A stretch of 64,000 nucleotides of DNA from Mycobacterium aquaticum (GTDB lineage: Bacteria; Actinomycetota; Actinomycetes; Mycobacteriales; Mycobacteriaceae), in contig NZ_MVHF01000006.1 in NCBI RefSeq assembly GCF_002086485.1, forward strand, positions 167,652 through 231,651. Direction: 5' to 3'. Both the position numbers and the translations under genes were made by a program. This document shows, piece after piece, positions 20,088-29,661 of the stretch (position 1 is the first letter of the stretch; every line of letters begins with the position of its first letter). Under the pieces are notes generated by a model. The model had not been told where the DNA came from and ran no database searches. It worked only from the letters and a program-made list of their open reading frames with translations.

Positions 20088-20123
20088 CTGAGGGACAAGA
20101 TCATGCCGATTTTTGTCCCTGGC
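20088..20123. repeat. Inverted palindromic repeat, left copy (IR1)
   Basis: A 36-bp element with internal arms AGGGACAA and TTGTCCCT. It matches the reverse complement of the element at 21015-21050 at 30 of 36 positions. It contains the stop codon of the enclosed gene (TGA at 20101-20103). Confidence 0.85.
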
Positions 20124-20970
20124 TACAGTCTCGACGCCAGCCGCGGCTGAGCAATGCTCGTTCGACGCGGGCGAGGACATCGGCGATGGTGTCCTCGGCG
20201 ATCACGCGGATGACGATCCACCTCATGGCCTCGAGCTCGCGCAGGGTCTTCTGGTCCTGCACATAGCGTTTGCGATCGGACTGGTGGAAGATGCCGTCGT
20301 AATTGACTGCCACCCCGAGCTGCGGCCAGCCCATATCGAGCACCGCCACCACGCGGCCGCGTCCCACCGTCACCACGATCTGGGTTTCGTCGGGCGGCAT
20401 TCCAGCGTCGGTCAATTGCAGGCGCAGCCATGTTTCCCGCGGGGAATCTGCACCCGAGTCGACCAGCGGCAGTGCGACTTTCAGGGCCCGGATCCCCCGA
20501 ACGCTCGGATAACGCGCGATGAGCGACGTGACGTCGTCTACGGTGACGCGCCGAGTCCACGCCAACGCATCAATACGTGCGACGGCCTCGTCGCGTGGGT
20601 AGTGGCGGCCGAGGTCGAACACGGTGCGCGCAGGTGTGGTGACCGGCATGCCCACGACCCGCTTGATTTCGTCGTCAGAAACGGTCTCGTTGCGCACAAC
20701 CAAACCTGCTGGTGGCCGGGTGTTGTTCCAGATGAGTTCGATCGGGACGTCGGCATCCACGTACGCCGCACCGTGCAGAGCCGACGCGGCGACGCCGGCG
20801 ATCACTGCCCGACGGCCCGACCACAGCCAGGCACCGACGGTCCGGTCGCGCAGTGTCGGTTCTCCTCGGACATATACGTCGGGAAACAGCCGCTGGTAGT
20901 GATGCCGAAGCTCATTACGCGTGACGAGCTGCTTGGACAGTGCTTCACTGCCGACGATCACCCCACCCAT
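20101..20970 (-). CDS. DUF559/AbiEi-like protein with nuclease-fold C-terminus
   Basis: 289 aa. The N-terminal half looks like the winged-helix/AbiEi type (LVTRNELRHHYQRLFPDVYV, GVAASALHGAAY). The C-terminal half looks like a DUF559/Vsr-type restriction fold (VVAVLDMGWPQLGVAVNYDG, HQSDRKRYVQDQKTLRELEA, IVIRVIAED). It lies between the convergent ends of two unrelated genes and is exactly framed by inverted palindromes at 20088-20123 and 21015-21050. Its last codons (QGQKSA-stop) are encoded by the left repeat. No gene that is clearly a transposase is present. Nuclease activity is inferred from fold only. Confidence 0.8.
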   Translation of the reverse strand: MGGVIVGSEALSKQLVTRNELRHHYQRLFPDVYVRGEPTLRDRTVGAWLWSGRRAVIAGVAASALHGAAYVDADVPIELIWNNTRPPAGLVVRNETVSDDEIKRVVGMPVTTPARTVFDLGRHYPRDEAVARIDALAWTRRVTVDDVTSLIARYPSVRGIRALKVALPLVDSGADSPRETWLRLQLTDAGMPPDETQIVVTVGRGRVVAVLDMGWPQLGVAVNYDGIFHQSDRKRYVQDQKTLRELEAMRWIVIRVIAEDTIADVLARVERALLSRGWRRDCSQGQKSA

Positions 20971-21014
20971 GCCGGAATGTTGGCACGCGGTACCGACACC
21001 ACACCGAGGCTGAA

Positions 21015-21050
21015 CTCAGGGACAAATTCCGGCCTGATCTTGTCCCTCAG
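21015..21050. repeat. Inverted palindromic repeat, right copy (IR2)
   Basis: The partner of 20088-20123 in inverted orientation, again with internal arms AGGGACAA and TTGTCCCT. It lies 44 bp upstream of the enclosed gene start and 15 bp before the convergent neighbour's stop. Confidence 0.85.
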
Positions 21051-21065
21051 GTGAATCTCGGTGAG

Positions 21066-22505
21066 TCATGCGCGGGTCCAGTGCGCGATCGCCGCACGGA
21101 CGTCGGAGGACCGCGGTAGGCGTTCGCTGGCCCAGGCCACATAACCGTCGGGCCGCACCAGCACCGCATCGGGCAGTTCGGGCCGATTGTCGATCGCGAC
21201 CTCGACATCGCAGCCGGCGACGTCGACGGGCGCCGCGGTGACCAACACGAACTTGCCTGCCCGCAGGAGCTCGTACAGTCGGGTGTTGCCGCATTTCACG
21301 TCGGCCATCCGGCGACCGACCAGCCAGTCCTCACCGCGGGCGTGCGGATAGGCGATGCCGATGCCGCTCAGCAGCTCGGCCACGAACCGTCGGGTGCGCG
21401 GTATCCGGAGCACGGTCGCGAGGACCAGAGCCCGTGCCCGCCGCGTCACCGGTGAACCGAGCACGATCTGGTTGAACGCGTCGGTCATCTGCAGCACCCG
21501 CTCGCCGACCGGGTGCCGTTCGCGTTCGTAGCTGTCCAGCAGCCACGGCGGGGCCTCCCCGCGGACCGCGGCCGCGAGTTTCCAGCCCAGGTTGATGGCG
21601 TCGCCGAGCCCGGTGTTCATGCCTTGCCCGCCCAGCGGGGAATGCACGTGCGCGGCGTCGCCTGCCAGGAACACCCGCCCCGATCGGTAGTGCCGGGCCT
21701 GCCGTCGTTCGCTGAGGAATCGCGAGCTCCACCGCATGTCGCTCTTACCGAAGTCCTCGCCGGCGATCCGGTTGAACGCGTCGCGCATCTCGTCGAGGGT
21801 CACCGGCTCGTCCAGCGGCGCCTGCTCCCGCGACCGGTCCCAGGCGATCGCCCGAAACCAGTCGTCACCGAACGGCACGAACAGCACTACGCCGTCGGCG
21901 CTCGTCCGGCCGAACAGGGTCTCGGTGGGCTGCTTTGCCAGCCGGACATCGGCCAGCAGGATGTGGGTGGCGTACTGCTTGCCGACGAAGTCGATGCCGA
22001 GCAGCTCCCGCACGGCGCTGTGCGCGCCGTCGCACCCCACCACATAGTCGGCCCGCAGACTGTCCCCGCCGGCCAGCTCGACCGTCACCCCGTCGTCGTC
22101 CTGCTTCAGCCCGACGACTTCGGCACCGCGGCGCACGGTGACACCCAGTTGCGCGGCGCGCTCCTCCAGTACGTGCTCGGTGCCGCTCTGCGGAACGATC
22201 AACACCATCCCGAACTGCGTCGGCAATTCGCGCAGGTCCAGCGTGCGGCCGCCGGGCGGAGCCACCTCGTGGACGGGCACGCCGCGGGCGATCAGCTCGT
22301 CGACCAGCCCGCGCCCGTCGAGCAGCTCAAGGGTGCGGGCGTGCACGGCGAACGCCCTGGTGATGTTGGGCGTCGTGGTGCGTTCCTCGAGCACTGTGAC
22401 CGCTGCGCCACCGAGCGCGAGCTCGCACGCCAGCATCAAACCGGTCGGCCCGGCACCGACCACCAGAACCTCACGGGTTCCCACAGGAACCGATGCTAGC
22501 GACAC
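21066..22505 (-). CDS. FAD-dependent aromatic-ring monooxygenase (PHBH fold)
   Basis: 479 aa flavoprotein hydroxylase. GxGxxG at the N-terminus (VLVVGAGPTGLMLACELAL), the DG motif (VGCDGAHSAVRELLG) and the GD motif (FLAGDAAHVHSPLGGQGMNT) define group A monooxygenases. The C-terminal thioredoxin-like part is present. Start GTG 22505; a later GTG (VGTREV) is possible. The substrate is unknown. It is transcribed alone. Confidence 0.9.
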   Translation of the reverse strand: MSLASVPVGTREVLVVGAGPTGLMLACELALGGAAVTVLEERTTTPNITRAFAVHARTLELLDGRGLVDELIARGVPVHEVAPPGGRTLDLRELPTQFGMVLIVPQSGTEHVLEERAAQLGVTVRRGAEVVGLKQDDDGVTVELAGGDSLRADYVVGCDGAHSAVRELLGIDFVGKQYATHILLADVRLAKQPTETLFGRTSADGVVLFVPFGDDWFRAIAWDRSREQAPLDEPVTLDEMRDAFNRIAGEDFGKSDMRWSSRFLSERRQARHYRSGRVFLAGDAAHVHSPLGGQGMNTGLGDAINLGWKLAAAVRGEAPPWLLDSYERERHPVGERVLQMTDAFNQIVLGSPVTRRARALVLATVLRIPRTRRFVAELLSGIGIAYPHARGEDWLVGRRMADVKCGNTRLYELLRAGKFVLVTAAPVDVAGCDVEVAIDNRPELPDAVLVRPDGYVAWASERLPRSSDVRAAIAHWTRA

Positions 22506-22609
22506 CCGCCCACGTAGAATGGCCGAAACCCGACGCCATTTGTGCTCGTTGATTCCGCGTCAGCGCTCAACGGTGTCCGACACCCCGACCCCAACCAGAT
22601 CGGAGTGCC

Positions 22610-25492
22610 ATGCTCGCCGTATTGGTCGCTCACGCGGTAGCCACCGCGCTTGCGCCCCTTCTGGTCGCCAGATGGGGCCGAGCGGCGTTTTACCCGCTCG
22701 CCCTCGTGCCGCTCGGATCACTGGTGTGGGTGGCGCTGAACTGGCCCAGCCACGACCGGGTGCCCACGCTGCACATCCCGTGGCTCCCCGAACTGTCGAT
22801 GGACATCACGCTGCGCTTCGACTCGCTCGCGGCGATCATGAGCGTGCTGGTGCTGGCCATCGGCTCGCTCGTCCTCTTCTATTGCGCCGACTACTTCCAC
22901 CATCACGACGGGCACAAAGAAAACCGGCTGCCCAGCTTCGCCGCCGAGCTGGTTGCGTTCTCCGGTGCCATGTTCGGGCTGGTGGTCAGCGACAACATGC
23001 TGGTGCTCTACATCTTCTGGGAAACCACCACGGTGCTGTCGTTCCTGCTCGTCGGCCACTACGCCGAACGCGCCACCAGTCGCCGCGCCGCGACTCAGGC
23101 CTTGTTGGTGACAACCTTCGGCGGGCTGGCCATGCTGGTTGGCATCGTGGTGCTCGGGCAGCTGGCGGGCACATATCTGTTGTCGGAGCTGATCGCCTCG
23201 CCGCCCGGCGGCACGGCGACTGCGATCGGCGTGGCCCTGATCTTGGTCGGCGCACTGTCCAAATCGGCCATCGTCCCGATGCACTTCTGGCTCCCCGGAG
23301 CGATGGCGGCCCCCACCCCCGTCAGTGCCTATCTGCATGCCGCGGCCATGGTGAAGGCCGGCGTCTACCTCGTGGCGCGGATGACGCCCGGCTTCGCAGA
23401 CACCCCGCTGTGGCGGCCGATGGTGATCGGCCTCGGGCTGCTCACCATGCTGCTGGCCGGCTGGCGGGCAGTCCGCGAATACGACCTCAAGTTGATCCTG
23501 GCGTTCGGCACGGTCAGCCAGCTGGGCCTGATCACCGTGATGGTCGGGGCAGGCGGCAGCGACATGATGCTGGCCGGGTTGGCCATGCTGTGCGCGCACG
23601 CGATGTTCAAAGCCGCGCTGTTCATGGTGGTCGGCATCATCGACCACGCCACCGGAACCCGAGACATCCGCAGGCTGGCAGGGCTCGGACGGCACAACCG
23701 CCCGCTGTTCGCCATCGCCGTCGGAGCGACCGCGAGCATGGCCGCGTTGCCGCCGTTCTTCGGGTTCGTCGCCAAGGAGGCCGACCTGGAGACCGTGCTG
23801 CACAGCCCTGCGCTGGGCTCCGCGGCCCCGTGGGTGCTGACGGGCATCGTCGTCGGCTCGGTGTTCACCACGATCTACAGCCTGCGATTCCTGTGGGGCG
23901 CGTTCGCCGGCAAGGGCCTGCCGCAGCCGAGCACCCGGGTCGCCGAGATGCATCGGCCCTCAACCAGTTTCCTCACGGCGCCGGCCATCCTCGCCACCGC
24001 GGGCCTGGCTTTCGGGCTGTGGCCGGCAGGCATGGACGCGGTGCTCGACGAATACGCCAACACCATGCCCGGCGGCTCGGGTTATCACCTGGCGCTCTGG
24101 CACGGGTTGGGCCTACCGCTGCTGCTCTCGGTCGTCGTCCTCGCAGTCGGTACCGCTGCGTTCTTCGGCCGGAACCGGTTGCCCCGCACCTCGGCCGGGT
24201 TCCTGCCGCTGGGCAACGCCGACCGCATGTACGACGCGGTCATCCGCGGACTGGACATCCTGGCGGTCCGGTTGACCGCTGTGACGCAACGCGGTTCGCT
24301 GCCCGCCACCCAGTCGGTGATCCTCTCGACGCTCGTGCTGGTGCCGATCGTCATGCTGGCGTCGGGCGCCCGTGACCGTCCGAACTTCGAGCTGTGGGAT
24401 TCGCCGATCCAGGTGGTCGTCGGGGTGCTGATGCTGGCCGCCGCACTCGGCGCGGTGGTGATGCGCAACCGGCTGGCCGCGGTTCTGCTGATCGGCGTGA
24501 CCGGCTACGGCTGCGGCGCGATCTTCGCCTTCCACGGCGCGCCTGACCTGGCGTTGACCCAATTCCTGGTCGAGACACTGGTTTTGGTGATCTTCCTGCT
24601 GGTGTTGCGGACCCTGCCCGCCGAGGCGGACCGGGCCAACATCAACCGGCACCGGTTGCCGCGCGCGCTTCTCGCGCTGGCGGTCGGGGCCGCCGTCACC
24701 ACCCTTGCGGCCTATGCGATGGCGGCACGCACCGGCGCAGGCATCGCCACGCTGCTTCCGGACGCGGCCTACTACCGCGGCCACGGGTCCAACACCGTCA
24801 ACGTGCTGCTGGTCGACATCCGCGCGTGGGACACCATGGGCGAGATCATGGTGCTGCTGGTGGCGGCGACGGGTGTGGCGTCCCTGGTGTTCCGGCACCG
24901 TCGGTTCGGCGCGGCACCCCGCGTCAGCCAGGCCGTCGGTCAGCCCGACATCGGGCCCATCGCCGCGTACAGCCCGGCCGCAGGCGACATCACCTGGCTG
25001 CGCGGCAGCGAACTGCGTGATCCCCGGCACCGTTCGCTGGTGCTCGAGGTCGCCACGCGCATCATCTTCCCGCTGATCATGATGTTGTCGGCGTACTTCT
25101 TCTTCGCCGGGCACAACCACCCGGGAGGCGGTTTCGCCGGTGGACTGACCGCGGGCCTGGCGCTCGTCCTGCGGTATCTGGCCGGCGGGCGCTACGAACT
25201 CGGCGAGACGCTTCCGCTGGATGCAGGCAAGATCCTGGGCACCGGGCTGGCCCTGTCGGCCACCACGGCGATCACCTCGGTGGCCTTGGGTGCACCCGCG
25301 TTGTCGTCGGCCGTGCTTCAGCTGGACCTCCCGGTGTTCGGCCACGTCAAGCTGGTCACCGCACTGTTCTTCGATCTGGGGGTGTATCTCATCGTCGTCG
25401 GCCTGGTGCTCGACGTCCTGCGCAGTCTCGGCGCGCGCGTGGACACCGAGATGGCCGAGGCGGCCGGACTGTCCAAGGTGGTGACGCGATGA
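22610..25492 (+). CDS. mrpA: Mrp Na+/H+ antiporter subunit A, fused with B
   Basis: 960 aa. The N-terminal two thirds is the NuoL-like proton-translocating module, and an MnhB domain follows (IIFPLIMMLSAYFFFAGHNH, about 825 onward), the fused A/B form usual in actinobacteria. ATG 22610. It is the first of six genes whose ends all overlap by 4 nt (ATGA/GTGA). Role: sodium export and pH homeostasis in the cytoplasmic membrane. Confidence 0.96.
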   Translation: MLAVLVAHAVATALAPLLVARWGRAAFYPLALVPLGSLVWVALNWPSHDRVPTLHIPWLPELSMDITLRFDSLAAIMSVLVLAIGSLVLFYCADYFHHHDGHKENRLPSFAAELVAFSGAMFGLVVSDNMLVLYIFWETTTVLSFLLVGHYAERATSRRAATQALLVTTFGGLAMLVGIVVLGQLAGTYLLSELIASPPGGTATAIGVALILVGALSKSAIVPMHFWLPGAMAAPTPVSAYLHAAAMVKAGVYLVARMTPGFADTPLWRPMVIGLGLLTMLLAGWRAVREYDLKLILAFGTVSQLGLITVMVGAGGSDMMLAGLAMLCAHAMFKAALFMVVGIIDHATGTRDIRRLAGLGRHNRPLFAIAVGATASMAALPPFFGFVAKEADLETVLHSPALGSAAPWVLTGIVVGSVFTTIYSLRFLWGAFAGKGLPQPSTRVAEMHRPSTSFLTAPAILATAGLAFGLWPAGMDAVLDEYANTMPGGSGYHLALWHGLGLPLLLSVVVLAVGTAAFFGRNRLPRTSAGFLPLGNADRMYDAVIRGLDILAVRLTAVTQRGSLPATQSVILSTLVLVPIVMLASGARDRPNFELWDSPIQVVVGVLMLAAALGAVVMRNRLAAVLLIGVTGYGCGAIFAFHGAPDLALTQFLVETLVLVIFLLVLRTLPAEADRANINRHRLPRALLALAVGAAVTTLAAYAMAARTGAGIATLLPDAAYYRGHGSNTVNVLLVDIRAWDTMGEIMVLLVAATGVASLVFRHRRFGAAPRVSQAVGQPDIGPIAAYSPAAGDITWLRGSELRDPRHRSLVLEVATRIIFPLIMMLSAYFFFAGHNHPGGGFAGGLTAGLALVLRYLAGGRYELGETLPLDAGKILGTGLALSATTAITSVALGAPALSSAVLQLDLPVFGHVKLVTALFFDLGVYLIVVGLVLDVLRSLGARVDTEMAEAAGLSKVVTR

Positions 25493-25953
25493 CGACGTTC
25501 CTGGTTCCCCTGCTGCTCATCGGCGGCCTCACCAGCACCGGGGTCTACCTGCTGCTCGAACGCAACCTGACCCGGATGTTGCTGGGCCTGTTGCTGATCG
25601 GCAACGCCGTCAACCTGCTGATGCTGACCGTCGGCGGGGCGTCGGGCAATCCGCCGATCCGCGGCAACACGAGCGACGGCGCCACCACGACGGCCGACCC
25701 GCTCGCGCAGGGCATGATCCTGACCGCCATCGTGATCAGCATGGGCATCGCGGCGTTCGTGCTGGCCCTGGCCTATCGGTCGTACCGGCTGACCACTGTC
25801 GAAGAGGTCAGCAACGATCCCGAGGACACCCGCGTGTCGCAGCAGTCCGGTACAGAAGACGAGGCGGAAGACATTCCTCAACCAACGGCCGCCCTCGATA
25901 CCGACGCCCCCGACGAGCTGGACGCTCTGCCCGGTTTCAAGGGGTCCAAGTGA
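25489..25953 (+). CDS. mrpC: Mrp antiporter subunit C
   Basis: 154 aa, NuoK-like, three membrane helices, then an acidic C-terminal tail (about 105-154) that is longer than the usual MnhC. ATG 25489 overlaps the mrpA stop. Confidence 0.95.
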   Translation: MTTFLVPLLLIGGLTSTGVYLLLERNLTRMLLGLLLIGNAVNLLMLTVGGASGNPPIRGNTSDGATTTADPLAQGMILTAIVISMGIAAFVLALAYRSYRLTTVEEVSNDPEDTRVSQQSGTEDEAEDIPQPTAALDTDAPDELDALPGFKGSK

Positions 25954-27548
25954 GCGCGCAAAGCCTGATCCCGCTTCCGGTACTGATCCCCGCCCTCGGT
26001 GCGGCCGCCACGTTGGTCGCCGGGCGTCGTCCTCGCCTGCAACGGGTCATCACGCAGGTGGCGCTGGCGATGGTGGTCGCGGTGTGCGCGACGCTGGTGT
26101 ACCTGGCCGACCGCGACGGCACGCTGGTGCTACACGTCGGCGGCTGGGCGCAGAGCGTGCCGGGCATGGGGCCGCTGGGCATCACGCTGGTGGTCGACCG
26201 GCTCTCGGCATTGATGCTGGTGGTGTCGTCGATCGTGTTGCTGGCGGTGGTGGTCTACGCCATCGGGCAGGGTATCCGCGACGGAGACGAGCGCCAGCCG
26301 GTGTCCATCTTCATGCCCACCTACCTGGTGCTGTCGGCCGGTGTGTGCACGGCGTTTCTGGCCGGTGACCTGTTCAACCTGTTCGTCGGGTTCGAGGTGC
26401 TGCTGGCCGCGAGCTTCGTGCTGTTGACCATCGGCGCCAGCCCCGACCGGGTCCGGGCCGGCATCTCGTACGTGATGGTGTCGATGGTGTCGTCGCTGAT
26501 CTTCCTGGTCGGCATCGCGCTGATCTACGCCGCCACCGGCACCCTCAACCTGGCCGAGCTGGCGGTGCGGCTCGACGGGATATCGACCGGCACCCGCGAC
26601 GCCCTGTTCGCCGTGCTGTTGGTGGCGTTCGGGATCAAGGCCGCGGTGTTCCCGCTGTCCGCCTGGCTGCCCGACTCCTACCCCACCGCGCCGGCCCCTG
26701 TCACAGCCGTGTTCGCCGGGTTGCTGACGAAAGTCGGTGTGTACGCGATCATCCGGGCGCACTCGCTGCTGTTCCCCGGCGGTGGGCTGGATTCGGTGCT
26801 GCTGGTGGCCGGACTGTTGACGATGGTGATCGGCATCCTCGGCGCCATCGCGCAGAGCGACATCAAGCGATTGTTGTCCTTCACGCTGGTCAGCCATATC
26901 GGCTACATGGTGTTCGGGGTAGCGCTCGGCAATCAGCTGGGAATGTCCGGCGCGATCTACTACGTCGCGCACCACATCGTCGTGCAGACGACGTTGTTCC
27001 TGGTGGTCGGTCTCATCGAGCGACAGGCCGGGGCGTCGACGCTGCAGCGGCTGGGCGGGTTGGCCGCGGCCAGCCCGGTGCTGGCCTTCGTGTTCGTCGT
27101 GCCCGCCCTCAATCTCGGTGGGATCCCGCCGTTCTCGGGTTTCATCGGGAAGATCGCGCTGCTGGAGGCGGGCGCGCAGAACGGGTCGCCACTGGCCTGG
27201 GTTCTGGTGGCCGGCGCCGTCGTCACGAGCCTCTTGACGCTCTACGTCGTGGCCCGGGTCTGGACCAAGGCGTTCTGGCGGGCGCGGGCCGACGCACCAG
27301 AGGGACACCTGGCCGCGGCCGCCCCGGCGGTGTTGCTCGACGACATCGAGGACATCCAGTTCGCCGACCGAGACAGCGTGGGGCGCATGCCGATCGGGAT
27401 GTTGATACCGACGGGTGCGTTGATCGCGGTGGGGCTGACGCTCACCGTCGCCGCCGGACCGATCTTCTCCTATGCCGAGCGGTCGGCCGCGGAGGTGCTC
27501 GACCGGGGGCAGTACATCTCCGCGGTGCTGGCAGGTGGTCAGCAATGA
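25950..27548 (+). CDS. mrpD: Mrp antiporter subunit D
   Basis: 532 aa, NuoM/NuoN-like, about 14 helices, with the conserved helix text DLFNLFVGFEVLLAASF and LLSFTLVSHIGYMVFG. GTG 25950 overlaps the mrpC stop. Proton pathway subunit. Confidence 0.96.
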   Translation: MSAQSLIPLPVLIPALGAAATLVAGRRPRLQRVITQVALAMVVAVCATLVYLADRDGTLVLHVGGWAQSVPGMGPLGITLVVDRLSALMLVVSSIVLLAVVVYAIGQGIRDGDERQPVSIFMPTYLVLSAGVCTAFLAGDLFNLFVGFEVLLAASFVLLTIGASPDRVRAGISYVMVSMVSSLIFLVGIALIYAATGTLNLAELAVRLDGISTGTRDALFAVLLVAFGIKAAVFPLSAWLPDSYPTAPAPVTAVFAGLLTKVGVYAIIRAHSLLFPGGGLDSVLLVAGLLTMVIGILGAIAQSDIKRLLSFTLVSHIGYMVFGVALGNQLGMSGAIYYVAHHIVVQTTLFLVVGLIERQAGASTLQRLGGLAAASPVLAFVFVVPALNLGGIPPFSGFIGKIALLEAGAQNGSPLAWVLVAGAVVTSLLTLYVVARVWTKAFWRARADAPEGHLAAAAPAVLLDDIEDIQFADRDSVGRMPIGMLIPTGALIAVGLTLTVAAGPIFSYAERSAAEVLDRGQYISAVLAGGQQ

Positions 27549-28084
27549 GACACCCGTTGCTGCGGCTCTGGATCCTGTGCTTCCTGATCTTGGTGTGGTG
27601 CCTGTTGTGGGGCCACTTCTCGATCGCCAACATGGCGAGTGGACTGGTGGTGGCGCTGGTGATCACGCTGCTGCTGCCACTGCCCGCGGTGCCGGTCGAA
27701 GGTCGGCTGCATCCGCTGTCGCTACTGAAACTCATTGTGCTGGTGGGTTATTACCTCGTGCTGTCTTCGGTGCAGGTGGCCTGGCTGGCGATCCGGCCCG
27801 GACCGCCACCGCTGGTCGCCGTGCTGCGGGCACATCTGGCGCTCAAGTCGGATCTGGTGCTGGCCCTCGCGGTCAACATCTTCAACCTCATCCCGGGCTC
27901 GATCGTGCTGGAGATCGACCAGTCACGCCGGATGCTCTACCTGCATGTCATCGACGTGGGGTCGGAACGGTCGGTGCACCGCTTCTACCGTCAGGTCGAC
28001 CAGGTCGAGCGGATGCTGGTGGCGGCCTTCGAACGCGATGAGGATTGGCGGCCGGCGGCCGAGCAGGGGGTGGATCGCGCATGA
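27545..28084 (+). CDS. mrpE: Mrp antiporter subunit E
   Basis: 179 aa MnhE family: N-terminal hydrophobic segments and a conserved NIFNLIPGSIVLEID region with a cytoplasmic C-terminus. ATG 27545 overlaps the mrpD stop. Confidence 0.94.
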   Translation: MRHPLLRLWILCFLILVWCLLWGHFSIANMASGLVVALVITLLLPLPAVPVEGRLHPLSLLKLIVLVGYYLVLSSVQVAWLAIRPGPPPLVAVLRAHLALKSDLVLALAVNIFNLIPGSIVLEIDQSRRMLYLHVIDVGSERSVHRFYRQVDQVERMLVAAFERDEDWRPAAEQGVDRA

Positions 28085-28368
28085 CAACCGTGTGGATCAT
28101 TGCCGCGGTGATGCTTTCGGCCGCCGCGGCCACCACCATGTTCCGGTTGCTGGCCGGTCCGACCACGCTGGACCGCCTCGTGGCCCTCGACACCCTGGTT
28201 GCGGTGACGATGTGTGCGATCGGCACCTGGGCGGCGTTCAGCCTGGACAGCACGGTGACCTACAGCCTGACGGCGTTGGCGTTGATCACGTTTGTCGGGT
28301 CGGTGAGCGTGGCGCGCTTCCGCGTGCCCGATACGGACAAGCCCCGCAACGAGCGGGAGGTGTCGTGA
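28081..28368 (+). CDS. mrpF: Mrp antiporter subunit F
   Basis: 95 aa, three helices, MnhF motif LLAGPTTLDRLVALD. ATG 28081 overlaps the mrpE stop; an upstream in-frame start at 28045 is less likely because of that junction. Confidence 0.94.
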   Translation: MTTVWIIAAVMLSAAAATTMFRLLAGPTTLDRLVALDTLVAVTMCAIGTWAAFSLDSTVTYSLTALALITFVGSVSVARFRVPDTDKPRNEREVS

Positions 28369-28697
28369 ACGTCCTCGACATCGTCACCGCGGTCCTGATC
28401 CTGGGTGGCTCGACCCTGGCGCTGACCGCCGCGATCGGCGTGGTCCGGTTCCCGGACACGCTGTCGCGCATGCATGCCGCGAGCAAGCCGCAGGTGCTCG
28501 GGCTGCTTCTGGTGCTGGCCGGCGCCGCGATTCGGCTGCGGGGCAATGCCGACGTCGGCATGCTGATCCTGACGGGTCTGTTCACCTTGATCACGGCGCC
28601 GGTGGTGGCCAACCGGGTCGGGCAACTCGCCTACCGCGAGCAGAACATCCGCGACGACCTGCTCACGCGTGACGACTTGCGCGACATCGACGGCTGA
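28365..28697 (+). CDS. mrpG: Mrp antiporter subunit G
   Basis: 110 aa, three helices, with the MnhG motif GVVRFPDTLSRMHAASKPQV. GTG 28365 overlaps the mrpF stop. It completes the operon. Confidence 0.94.
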   Translation: MNVLDIVTAVLILGGSTLALTAAIGVVRFPDTLSRMHAASKPQVLGLLLVLAGAAIRLRGNADVGMLILTGLFTLITAPVVANRVGQLAYREQNIRDDLLTRDDLRDIDG

Positions 28698-28735
28698 ACA
28701 CCCCTGGCGAGCGAAGTTCGGGAACACTGGAAACA

Positions 28736-29650
28736 GTGAGCAGAACTGACGACGACACCTGGGACATCAACGAGAGCGTGGGGGCGACGGCGCTGGGCGT
28801 GGCCATGGCGCGGGCTCACGAGACCGCGTCCGAAACTCCGCTTTTCCTCGACCCGTACGCGCAGATGTTTCTCGATGCCGCTGCCGAGCGGGGCTGGGTC
28901 GCGCCGCACGGGCCGATGGCCGAGCGAATCCGTGCCATCGCCGATTACGCCGCATCGCGGACCAAGTGGTTCGACGAGTTCTTCATCGCCGCGGGTGCAG
29001 GCGGTGTGCAGCAGGCCGTGATCCTGGCCGCGGGGCTCGACGCCCGGGCCTGGCGCCTGCCGTGGGTCGGCGACAGCGTGGTCTACGAGATCGATCAGCC
29101 CAAGGTGCTGCAGTTCAAAGCCGAGGTCTTGGAGTCGCACCACGCCCGGCCCGCCGCCGCGCAGGTGGCCGTCCCCGTCGACCTCCGTCAGGACTGGCCG
29201 ACGGCATTGCGACAGGCGGGGTTCGACCCGACGCAACCCACCGCATGGTCAGTGGAGGGTCTGCTGCCCTATCTGCCGGCCACCGCGCAGGATCTGCTGT
29301 TCGAGCGGATCACTGAACTGTCGGCCCGCGACAGCCGGATCGCCGTCGAGGGCTTCAGCGCCGACTTCTTCACCGAGGACTACCTGGCCCGTCGCCAGGC
29401 CCGTCTGCAGCAGCTCCGCGAGCAGGCCGCCGAGACCGGTCACGACATGCCCGATCCGGCCCAGCTCTGGTACCTCGAAGAGCGGGCTGACGTCGCGACG
29501 TGGCTACACGACCACTGCTGGCAGGTCTCGTCGGTCACGGCCGACGAATTGATGGCTCGCTATCACCGGGCACCCCTCGACGACTCCGACGACGCCAGGG
29601 TGCCGTCGGTGTTCGTCGAGGGCGTCTTGTACGAGCGTCCCGAGGGCTGA
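28736..29650 (+). CDS. SAM-dependent methyltransferase (TIGR00027/LCM-like family)
   Basis: 304 aa. This is a family much expanded in mycobacteria: WDINESVGATALGVAMARA at the N-terminus, the SAM loop VILAAGLDARAWRLPW (about 98-113), YEIDQPKVLQFK and WSVEGLLPYLPA. GTG 28736 with GGAAAC upstream. The substrate is unknown. Confidence 0.92.
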   Translation: MSRTDDDTWDINESVGATALGVAMARAHETASETPLFLDPYAQMFLDAAAERGWVAPHGPMAERIRAIADYAASRTKWFDEFFIAAGAGGVQQAVILAAGLDARAWRLPWVGDSVVYEIDQPKVLQFKAEVLESHHARPAAAQVAVPVDLRQDWPTALRQAGFDPTQPTAWSVEGLLPYLPATAQDLLFERITELSARDSRIAVEGFSADFFTEDYLARRQARLQQLREQAAETGHDMPDPAQLWYLEERADVATWLHDHCWQVSSVTADELMARYHRAPLDDSDDARVPSVFVEGVLYERPEG

Positions 29651-29661
29651 GAGGCCCGGAG

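Larger units (their letters stand above)
20088..21050. mobile_element. Putative palindrome-bounded nuclease-gene cassette
   Basis: A 963-bp unit consists of two 36-bp inverted repeats and the single DUF559-like gene between them. It sits between the 3' ends of a transporter gene (stop 20063) and an FAD-monooxygenase gene (stop 21066). No target-site duplication is apparent. Mobility is an inference from architecture. Confidence 0.5.

Noticed and set aside
21344..21360. A further GATAGGCGATGCCGATG match to the LysR-like motif
   Set aside because: It lies inside the FAD-monooxygenase coding sequence and is explained by its codons (GIGIAYPH).
22718..23953. 411-codon minus-strand frame opposite mrpA, and a similar one at 26130-27545
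   Set aside because: His/Gln/Arg-rich mirror frames of membrane-protein genes; no start signals or domains.
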